A stretch of 7,136 nucleotides of DNA from Bacteroidales bacterium. GTDB lineage: Bacteria; Bacteroidota; Bacteroidia; Bacteroidales; VadinHA17. Position numbers and translations under genes: made by a program. This document shows positions 1-5,045 of the stretch, one piece after another; position 1 is the first letter of the stretch; each line of letters starts with the position of its first letter. The notes beneath the pieces are model-generated. The model worked only from the letters and a program-made list of their open reading frames with translations, was not told the origin of the DNA and searched no databases. The stretch covers positions 1 to 7,136 of the forward strand of contig DNOQ01000455.1 in the NCBI GenBank assembly GCA_003501665.1, written 5' to 3'.

Positions 1-30
1 GAAGCACGGAGTAAAGTAGCTTTTCATTTC

Positions 31-152
31 ATGGTTTTTTTACCACAGAACGCGGAGAACCATAGAGTAGAAAAGAAATAATGAAGAAATAAATGTGAAA
101 TGAATTTATTCTCTGTGTACCTCTGTGACCTCTGTGGTGAGAAAAAAACCAT
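31..152. repeat. Imperfect inverted-repeat element (MITE-like long hairpin)
   Basis: The left arm (31-67) and right arm (111-152) are imperfect reverse complements. Both ends read ATGGTTTTTTT from the outside inwards, followed by ACCACAGA-type sequence and an inner GAG. The right arm contains three CTCTGTG-like units, while the left arm is more diverged and lacks a few bases. The 43-bp centre (68-110) is A/T-rich and shows no coding potential. No clear target-site duplication flanks the arms. Similar ACCACAGAG-type dispersed repeats occur in many environmental bacterial genomes (recalled, not checked). It encodes no transposase, so it is either a non-autonomous element or a folded spacer. Confidence 0.6.
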
Positions 153-197
153 AGGTTAATACGGAGTCAGATGATTTGACATTTAACGGTATCCAAG

Positions 198-360
198 TCA
201 CTTCATCTTCTTCACGCCATCCTCCAAAAACTCCCTGAGCGCCGTTGCATTGTTTAGTAACTTTTCATTTGATACCCCCCCTGGGCCAGAACATGTCAAC
301 CAGAATCTTGTAGTTTTCCCCCGGCTCTTCCTGATCGTAAACCCTTCTCAGTGTAATCAT
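198..360 (-). pseudogene. DUF488/YeaO-family relic, internally deleted and frameshifted
   Basis: Read on the minus strand from ATG at 358-360, the N-terminus is MITLRRVYDQEEPGENYK followed by ILVDMFWPRG, the typical opening of DUF488 (YeaO-like) proteins. At the run of seven G (275-281) the frame reaches a stop after WPRGGIK. Removing one G restores WPRGVSNEK and then LLNNATALREFLEDGVKKMK with a TGA at 198-200. That last block resembles the C-terminal end of the family (NNA..L+EFLE). The repaired product would have only about 53 residues against roughly 115-120 for the family, so the middle half is missing. Two independent lesions argue for a dead gene. The extra G alone could be a homopolymer sequencing error, but the deletion could not. 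Confidence 0.75.
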
Positions 361-406
361 ATGAATCGTTTTAAAGGACTATAAATCAAACATTAAATGT
401 AGCAAT

Positions 407-826
407 TTGCCTGGAAGCGGTAACTGTTTATTGCCAGTTCTTTCAGTTGAATTACCGTTTGACCTTGATGTTGACCTTAAGCCCGACAGTGTCTGGACGT
501 ATAACGAAACACCCAACGACCATACTCTGTTCCTGTATCTGATTGACGGGACTCTGGCTGCTGATGAGGCCCTGTCTGAATTTGAAGAGAAAGCCTGTGC
601 AATGCTGATGTCTGCGTCATCCGGCAGCAGCTCTGAATTTGACGAGGTGCGGGTGAAAGCCGGACCAGGCGGGGCAAGATTTCTTCTTGTGGCTGCCAGA
701 CCTCTTAAGGAACCTGTTGCATGGGGCGGACCTATCGTCATGAATATCGGGGAAGAACTGAATGAAGCCTTCAGAGAACTGGATGAAAGGACGTTCATAA
801 AGCACGACAAGCCGCTTGAACTTTAG
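407..826 (+). pseudogene. Pirin-family protein, C-terminal fragment
   Basis: The 139-residue frame matches the C-terminal cupin half of pirins: VDLKPDSVWTY, HTLFLYLIDG, GPGGARFLLVAARPL, then EPVAWGGPIVMN, EELNEAFRELD and TFIK close to the end. Full pirins have about 230-300 residues. The N-terminal cupin with its three His and one Glu metal ligands is absent here, so dioxygenase-type activity is not expected. The only early start is TTG at 407. The frame is open back to 365 with no ATG and no ribosome-binding site, and the upstream residues do not supply the missing domain. A 5'-truncated relic is the most likely reading, although the remaining frame is undamaged and could conceivably make a single-cupin protein. 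Its neighbour is another relic, so the locus appears to be decaying. Confidence 0.72.
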
Positions 827-874
827 GTTAATTGTCGGACTGGTTCCAAGGTATTTGATCAGGTTCAGAGCTTT

Positions 875-1300
875 CTAAGAATCCTGGATCCGGATCTCTG
901 AAGTCATTTCCATCGTTTTTCTGTAAACAGCGCTGACACCGCAGTATTTCTCGGAAGAGAGATCGATGGCTTTCTGCAGCTTGTCAAGCGGGAGATCCCT
1001 GCCTTTGAACTCGTATATTACATGCATTTTGAAAAAATGCTTTGGATATTCTTCCGTCAGGTCTCCTTCAACAATTACATTCAACCCGTCAATATCAATC
1101 CGCATTTTCTTCAGTATGGCAACGATGTCCATTGCAGTGCAGCCGCCGAGGGCTGACAACATAAGCAGTTTCGGCCTGGGTCCGCGATCTTCCCCGCCTG
1201 AAGCAGGACCGGCATCGATTATTAGTTTGTGGCCATTTATTTCCGATTCAAAGGCCATGTTCTCAAGCCACTTTGTGGATACAGATTCCTTGTGTGCCAT
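875..1300 (-). CDS. OsmC/Ohr-family protein
   Basis: This 141-residue protein has the OsmC fold layout. An N-terminal beta region (about 8-32) is followed by the helix carrying LSALGGCTAMDIV with Cys54, a beta-rich middle, and a second helix with SEKYCGVSAV containing Cys120. In OsmC and Ohr these two cysteines reduce organic or fatty-acid hydroperoxides, using dithiol donors such as lipoyl proteins. The sequence looks more like the general OsmC-like (YhfA-type) group than true Ohr, so the substrate is uncertain. The gene is last in the minus-strand redox cluster, 48 nt after trxA. A TAnnTTTG-like promoter core inside a palindrome just upstream suggests it can also be transcribed alone. No obvious terminator was seen between its end and the pirin relic. 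Confidence 0.88.
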   Translation of the reverse strand: MAHKESVSTKWLENMAFESEINGHKLIIDAGPASGGEDRGPRPKLLMLSALGGCTAMDIVAILKKMRIDIDGLNVIVEGDLTEEYPKHFFKMHVIYEFKGRDLPLDKLQKAIDLSSEKYCGVSAVYRKTMEMTSEIRIQDS

Positions 1301-1312
1301 GGTATTACTTTG

Positions 1313-1326
1313 ATTACAAATGTAAT
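1313..1326 (-). promoter_or_regulatory. Palindrome overlapping a promoter-like -7 element upstream of osmC
   Basis: ATTACA-AA-TGTAAT is a perfect 6-bp inverted repeat with a 2-nt centre. On the minus strand it contains TACATTTG (1317-1324), an exact match to the Bacteroidota TAnnTTTG core, ending 16 nt before the osmC ATG. No TTTG-like box sits at the expected distance upstream, so the promoter call is partial. A dyad over the core promoter is the usual place for a repressor site. It does not resemble the FNR-type box at 3177-3192, so any binding protein would be a different one. Confidence 0.4.
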
Positions 1327-1348
1327 GTATAAGGATGAAGTATCTGTG

Positions 1349-1768
1349 TCAGGCAACTTTCTGAATCTGCTTAATAAGAAAATCCTTTGTTTTTATACCA
1401 ACGAAACGTTCTACTTCCTTTCCGTTCTTAAACAACACCATAGTGGGGATGTTCCTGATTTTAAATTTATTAGCCAGCCCCTGATATTGCTCCACATCAA
1501 TCTTCCCGACAAAAGCATTACCGTTCAGGTCTCCAGCCAGGTCGTTCAATACTGGTGCCATCATCCTGCAGGGGACGCACCAACCTGCCCAGAAATCAAC
1601 AAGAACGGTTCTGTTCTTTGTCTGATGCTGAAAATTCTTGTCAGTAAGCGTAAGTATGTTTTCACTGTCTTCCACAACAGGAATGTTTTTCATTTTTGAT
1701 CTTGCAAAAAGATATAGCACTGCAAATGCAAGCAGCAATGCTCCGAGGATTATCAGTACTGTGTTCAT
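1349..1768 (-). CDS. trxA: Membrane-anchored thioredoxin
   Basis: The protein has 139 residues. Residues 3-22 form a hydrophobic helix followed by RSKMK, consistent with an uncleaved N-terminal anchor. A thioredoxin domain fills about residues 37-139. The active site is W63-C64-V65-P66-C67, with Val in place of the usual Gly of WCGPC. The cis-proline loop is IPT at 107-109, and KNGKEVERFVG is the standard end of the fold. The retained FWAGWC context resembles cytoplasmic-type TrxA rather than ResA or TlpA. Which side of the membrane it faces cannot be decided: the short N-terminus and the following positive residues would favour the domain staying inside. The start lies 1 nt after the trxB stop, so the two are translated as a pair and trxB is the natural electron donor. 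Confidence 0.9.
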   Translation of the reverse strand: MNTVLIILGALLLAFAVLYLFARSKMKNIPVVEDSENILTLTDKNFQHQTKNRTVLVDFWAGWCVPCRMMAPVLNDLAGDLNGNAFVGKIDVEQYQGLANKFKIRNIPTMVLFKNGKEVERFVGIKTKDFLIKQIQKVA

Positions 1769-1769
1769 A

Positions 1770-2729
1770 TTAAATTTCTGCCGGTTGTTTCTTTTTGGTC
1801 TTTAAATCATTGATGTACGTTGAAGCAGCAAGGGCGGCTACGGTTCCGTCTCCAACTGCAGTTGTCACCTGCCTGTATTTTTTGACCGTGCTGTCGCCTG
1901 CCGCATATACCCCTTCAATATTTGTGGTCATATTGCTGTCAACAATTATTTCACCCCATTGGTTTAGGTTTACTTTTCCTTTCAGGAATTCAGTATTGGG
2001 AACGTAACCGATGAAGATAAAAGCTCCGTCAGTTTTGAAATTCCTGATTTCTCCTGTTGCGAGATTTTTTATATCTACGCTTTCAAGCTTTTCATTTCCC
2101 AAAAAGCCTGTGAGAACTGATTCCATAAGAAAGCTGATCTTAGGATTTTCACGAGCTTCCTCAACAGCATGTTCAAAAGCCTGGAAGTGATCAAACTGGT
2201 GTACCACTGTCACTTTGCTGGCATATTTAGTAAGGGAGACAGCTTCTTCAAGGGCTGAATTTCCTCCTCCTATCACAATGATCTCCTTATCGGTGAAAAA
2301 ATCACCGTCACAGGTCGCACAGTAGGATATTCCCCTGCCCTTGTACTCGTCTTCTCCCTTTACGCCGAGGGTTCTGGATCTTCCGCCCGGAGTAAGAATT
2401 ACAGCGTCTGCAGTATATTCAGTTCCATCTGAGAGAATTACACTTTTAATAGTATCATTCAGCCCAAGTCCGGATATAGAGATACCAGTTTTAATCTCGC
2501 AGCCAAAATTCTTAGCCTGTTTCTTCATTATGCTCGAAAGCTGGTAGCCGCTTATGCTTTCCACACCCGGATAATTTGCTATTTCGTGTGTAAGCACCAT
2601 CTGTCCGCCTACCGTGCCTTCATTTAAGATCAGTGTTCTTATCCTTGCCCTGGAAAGATATATCCCTGCCGTCAGGCCGGCCGGGCCGGCACCGATAACG
2701 ATGGCGTCATAATGATTGACAGTGTTCAT
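1770..2729 (-). CDS. trxB: Thioredoxin reductase with a non-canonical nucleotide-selection motif
   Basis: This 319-residue flavoprotein has the length and order of low-molecular-weight thioredoxin reductases. The FAD motif GAGPAGLTAGIYLSRA is at 13-28, the redox-active C137-A-T-C140-D at 137-141, the pyridine-nucleotide motif GGGNSALEEA at 154-163, and the C-terminal FAD motif VYAAGDS with RQVTTAVGDG follows. It would pass electrons from a reduced nucleotide via FAD and the CATC disulfide to thioredoxin. The segment that normally reads HRRxxxRA and binds the NADPH 2'-phosphate is here HQFDHFQA (177-184), with all three arginines replaced. NADH or another donor is therefore likely (inference). 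It is the middle gene of the operon, with gaps of 2 nt before it and 1 nt after it. Confidence 0.93.
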   Translation of the reverse strand: MNTVNHYDAIVIGAGPAGLTAGIYLSRARIRTLILNEGTVGGQMVLTHEIANYPGVESISGYQLSSIMKKQAKNFGCEIKTGISISGLGLNDTIKSVILSDGTEYTADAVILTPGGRSRTLGVKGEDEYKGRGISYCATCDGDFFTDKEIIVIGGGNSALEEAVSLTKYASKVTVVHQFDHFQAFEHAVEEARENPKISFLMESVLTGFLGNEKLESVDIKNLATGEIRNFKTDGAFIFIGYVPNTEFLKGKVNLNQWGEIIVDSNMTTNIEGVYAAGDSTVKKYRQVTTAVGDGTVAALAASTYINDLKTKKKQPAEI

Positions 2730-2731
2730 AT

Positions 2732-3088
2732 TTAAGCCTTTACAGTTGTTGAAAACTCCTTGTCGAGGATTGCCTTTACCTGCTCCCTTGTCTGGATGCT
2801 TGAGGTTGCCCTTACAACTTTCCCGTCCCTGTAGTAAATGGTGAACGGAATTCCCATAAATCCCTGCACCTCGGGAAGAGACCTGATAATGCGAGCTTCG
2901 GGATTATCAAACTCCATATCAAAGAACTTTACATGTTTGTATTCATCCTCAAGTTCTTCAGCAATTTCGTAAACCGGAATGCACATGGGGCCCATACGTC
3001 CGCATATTACCATTACATTTGGATTTTCACTGACAGCCTTTTTCAGATCAGCTGCCGATTCGAGATGTTTCAGATTTGTGTATAACAT
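2732..3088 (-). CDS. Atypical thioredoxin-fold protein lacking CxxC
   Basis: The predicted product has 118 residues from the ATG at 3086-3088. An ATG at 3154 would add 22 residues, but a good promoter (3115-3145) lies inside that extension, and MLYTNLKHLESAADL is the more natural start. The thioredoxin core is visible: a strand NVMVIC, the active-site region C29-GRMGPM-C36 followed by IPVYEIAEELEDEY, then VKFFDMEFDNPE, the cis-proline loop GIPFTIYY (Pro81) and RDGKVV. Aligned with TrxA, Cys36 matches the resolving cysteine, but the nucleophilic cysteine position is Gly33; an extra Cys29 lies near the position of Trp28 in E. coli Trx. It leads the trxB-trxA operon and may be a specialised substrate or partner of the reductase. 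Its exact function is not known to me. Confidence 0.8.
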   Translation of the reverse strand: MLYTNLKHLESAADLKKAVSENPNVMVICGRMGPMCIPVYEIAEELEDEYKHVKFFDMEFDNPEARIIRSLPEVQGFMGIPFTIYYRDGKVVRATSSIQTREQVKAILDKEFSTTVKA

Positions 3089-3114
3089 GGTAAGTGATTT
3101 TAAAATTTCTTCGG

Positions 3115-3145
3115 CAAAAGTACCAGGTCCGGATGTAATGAGAAA
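3115..3145 (-). promoter_or_regulatory. Promoter of the thioredoxin operon (Bacteroidota type)
   Basis: On the minus strand, TACTTTTG (3115-3122) is an exact match to the TAnnTTTG -7 element. Exactly 19 nt upstream is TTTC (3142-3145), one base from the TTTG -33 element. Transcription would begin close to 3110, about 20 nt before the ATG at 3088. This placement excludes the longer reading frame from 3154 as the main translated form. Confidence 0.6.
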
Positions 3146-3176
3146 GGATATCATGCCTGAAGAGAATTATCCCCCG

Positions 3177-3192
3177 GTTGAAACAGATCAAC
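3177..3192. promoter_or_regulatory. FNR/CRP-type operator in the divergent region
   Basis: GTTGAAACAGATCAAC consists of 5-bp inverted arms GTTGA and TCAAC around a 6-nt centre. Its inner 14 bases, TTGAA-ACAG-ATCAA, differ from the E. coli FNR consensus TTGAT-N4-ATCAA at one base. A second overlapping symmetry, ATCAA-N8-TTGAT (3187-3204), shares one half-site. The site lies about 75 bp upstream of the likely start of the thioredoxin transcript and about 70 bp before the regulator ATG, so it could serve either gene. The adjacent Crp/Fnr gene is the obvious candidate binder (inference). Confidence 0.6.
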
Positions 3193-3253
3193 TTATTTAT
3201 TGATTTAAATTAACTTTGTGCCTTATTCTTCTTAATCTTAATATTTTTCGTGC

Positions 3254-3949
3254 ATGAAGACCATATTAGAGACAGACAGGGAATTCATCTGCGATATCCA
3301 GGCGCCTTGTTTCAGGGATCTGACACCGGAAGAGGCGGAATTTATAAGGGCAGGGAAAACACAGGTCCTTTTCAGAAAGGGAGACAACCTGACCAAGCAG
3401 GGGGCTTTTACATCTTACATTTTATTTATTATTCACGGCCTGGCAAGGCAATATCTTGAAAGCGACAGCACTAAAACTTTCAATCTCAGGGTCATCAAGC
3501 CGGGAGATTTCCTTGGCTTGTCTGCAGTGTTTCATGAAAACATTTTTGGTTATTCTTCCAGTGCTCTTACCGATTGCCAGGCTTTTCTTATTGAAAAGGA
3601 AGCACTTGCTAAAGTCATTAAACAAAACGGACTGTTTGGATTCAGCCTTATTAAAAGATATTGTGAACAGAATAACATTTATCTTAATATGATAAGGAGC
3701 CTCAATTATAAGCAAATGTACGGCCGGCTTGCAGAAATATTATTGTATATGGATTCTTTTAAAGATGATAATCCGGAAATCTTCCAGCTTCTCTCAAGAA
3801 AGGATCTGGCTGATTTTGCGGGGATCTCAACTGAAAGTACCGTGAAGCTCCTCAAATCATTTGAAAAGGACGGTCTGATAGAGCTTCACGATAAGGATAT
3901 AGTACTAAAAAACCACGAAACACTTGCTGAAATAAGCCTTAGGGGATAG
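3254..3949 (+). CDS. Crp/Fnr-family transcriptional regulator
   Basis: The protein has 231 residues. The cyclic-nucleotide-binding-like beta barrel spans about 20-115 (FRKGDNLTKQG, IHGLARQY, KPGDFLGLSAVF). A long dimer helix runs through about 116-150, and a winged helix-turn-helix occupies about 155-215, with LSRKDLADFAGISTESTVKL at 180-199. The arginine and serine that contact cAMP in CRP are not conserved (GYSSSALTD at 99-107), so cAMP sensing is unlikely. Cys13-x5-Cys19 matches the spacing of FNR Cys23 and Cys29, and Cys108 aligns with FNR Cys122; the first FNR ligand is not present. A redox or oxygen signal is thus possible. It is transcribed away from the thioredoxin operon across an FNR-type box. 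The sigma-factor gene starts 30 nt downstream, so read-through is possible. Confidence 0.88.
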   Translation: MKTILETDREFICDIQAPCFRDLTPEEAEFIRAGKTQVLFRKGDNLTKQGAFTSYILFIIHGLARQYLESDSTKTFNLRVIKPGDFLGLSAVFHENIFGYSSSALTDCQAFLIEKEALAKVIKQNGLFGFSLIKRYCEQNNIYLNMIRSLNYKQMYGRLAEILLYMDSFKDDNPEIFQLLSRKDLADFAGISTESTVKLLKSFEKDGLIELHDKDIVLKNHETLAEISLRG

Positions 3950-3979
3950 TACCCGGCATGCTTCCGGAAAAGATATGAG

Positions 3980-4561
3980 ATGAATGAACATGAATTGATT
4001 AAGCTCATTCTTCAGGGTGAGAGGGATAAGTTCAGGATCTTTGTCGAAAAGTACCAACAAATGGTCTTCCGGACCTGTATGGGTTTTGTTCATAACAAGG
4101 AAGATGCTGATGATCTGACACAGGAGGTCTTCATTCAGGCTTACCAGTCATTGCCTGATTTCAAAATGAAATCGGCTTTTTCCACATGGCTTTACAGGAT
4201 AGCAGTAAATGCCTCTTTGAATAAAGTCAGAAAATCTGCCGGAACATCCTTTATACAGCGGCTTGAATCTTTCTTTGGCGCTGAAAATAGCAAAACCAGC
4301 CAGTTGACAGCATCTGATACGGACGATCCTGAAAATATCATTATTAAAAAGGAACATTCCCAATGGCTTCAGAAAGCACTTGACAGTCTGCCTGAAAATC
4401 AGCGAACTGCCATTGTACTAAGCAAATATGATGATCTTTCACAAAAGGAAATTGCAGAAATAATGAAAACAACTGAAGGCGCTGTTGAGGCCCTTCTGCA
4501 GAGAGCCAAAATGAATCTCCGCGAAAAATTATCTGGTGGCAGAATAATAAACCATAATTAA
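3980..4561 (+). CDS. ECF sigma factor (sigma-70 family, RpoE/SigW-like)
   Basis: The 193-residue protein contains sigma region 2 at about 20-86, with the core-binding sequence EDADDLTQEVFIQAY and the promoter -10 reading segment FSTWLYRIAVNASLNKVRK. Region 4 lies at about 130-182 (LPENQRTAIVLSKYDDLSQ, EIAEIMKTTEGAVEALLQRA). Regions 1 and 3 are absent, as in ECF factors. It would direct RNA polymerase to a small stress regulon when released by the anti-sigma factor encoded 49 nt downstream. The start ATG at 3980 is preceded by purine-rich sequence but no strong Shine-Dalgarno. No convincing autoregulated promoter could be identified in the 30 nt upstream, so it may be read from the regulator promoter or from one inside that gene. 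Confidence 0.93.
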   Translation: MNEHELIKLILQGERDKFRIFVEKYQQMVFRTCMGFVHNKEDADDLTQEVFIQAYQSLPDFKMKSAFSTWLYRIAVNASLNKVRKSAGTSFIQRLESFFGAENSKTSQLTASDTDDPENIIIKKEHSQWLQKALDSLPENQRTAIVLSKYDDLSQKEIAEIMKTTEGAVEALLQRAKMNLREKLSGGRIINHN

Positions 4562-4610
4562 CCGTAGGAAAATAATAAGTTTTGTTTCTAACCATAAAAA
4601 TCAATTAAAA

Positions 4611-5036
4611 ATGAATTGTCAGTTATGTCAGGAAAATCTGGATGCATACCGCGAGGGCAGGCTGCCTGCCGGTATGATGACTCAGGTTGAGTCGCATCTC
4701 AAAACATGCGATTCATGCAAAAGGCTAAGTGAAATTCAAATTCTTGCCGGCAGGGTGATAAGTGTTGAAAAAGAGACGGATGTTGATCCATTTCTTGTAA
4801 CAAGGGTTATGGCTCAAATTGAAAGACTTGACACGGAAAGTTTTGAGAATATACCACTGGTCGCAAGGATATTGCGGCCGGCTCTCATAACATTGTCGCT
4901 TTCTGTAGCTGTCCTTTTCGGGATCATGCTTGGAAATTTGTCACGCCCTGCAGGAAATACCGGCAAGATACCCCTTGAACTTGCGCTTATCAATGACGCA
5001 TCTCTGGAATCAGTTGATATTCTCTCACTGGAATAG
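4611..5036 (+). CDS. Zinc-finger anti-sigma factor, single membrane span
   Basis: This protein has 141 residues. The N-terminus carries a ZAS-type zinc site: Cys3 and Cys6, then H29-LKT-C33-DS-C36, giving the characteristic HxxxCxxC. This cytoplasmic domain would bind and hold the ECF sigma factor encoded just upstream. Residues 37-85 are a linker helix region, and residues about 90-108 form one hydrophobic membrane helix (PALITLSLSVAVLFGIMLG). About 30 residues remain on the far side, too few for a sensor domain. Sensing is therefore probably done by the next gene product, whose Shine-Dalgarno overlaps this stop codon. Identification rests on the motif plus the sigma-factor neighbour. Confidence 0.88.
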   Translation: MNCQLCQENLDAYREGRLPAGMMTQVESHLKTCDSCKRLSEIQILAGRVISVEKETDVDPFLVTRVMAQIERLDTESFENIPLVARILRPALITLSLSVAVLFGIMLGNLSRPAGNTGKIPLELALINDASLESVDILSLE

Positions 5037-5041
5037 GAGGT
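5035..5041 (+). promoter_or_regulatory. Strong Shine-Dalgarno overlapping the anti-sigma stop codon
   Basis: AGGAGGT shares two bases with the TAG stop (5034-5036) and stands 4 nt before the ATG at 5046. It is by far the best ribosome-binding site in the window, whose other starts mostly lack one. The arrangement favours translational coupling, with ribosomes that terminate on the anti-sigma gene restarting on the sensor gene. Confidence 0.75.
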
Positions 5042-5045
5042 AATT

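Noticed and set aside
379..810. 143-residue minus-strand frame opposite the pirin fragment
   Set aside because: It is antisense to a frame with clear pirin motifs, is serine-rich and has no recognisable domain; it is a shadow.
827..874. Bidirectional terminator between the pirin fragment and osmC
   Set aside because: No stem of useful length followed by a T-run could be found on either strand.
1229..1699. 156-residue plus-strand frame across osmC and trxA
   Set aside because: It runs antisense through the well-supported trxA and into osmC and shows no motif.
3089..3154. 22-residue N-terminal extension of the atypical thioredoxin protein
   Set aside because: A promoter with correct spacing lies inside it and the residues look unlike a thioredoxin N-terminus or a signal peptide.
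3222..3250. Possible promoter for the Crp/Fnr gene (TTTG at about 3215, TATTTTTC close to the ATG)
   Set aside because: The spacing is about 23 nt rather than 19-21, the last base does not fit, and the element would leave almost no leader; too weak to list.
4562..4610. TAAGTTTTG between the sigma and anti-sigma genes as an internal promoter
   Set aside because: It misses the TAnnTTTG spacing by one base and has no matching upstream box.
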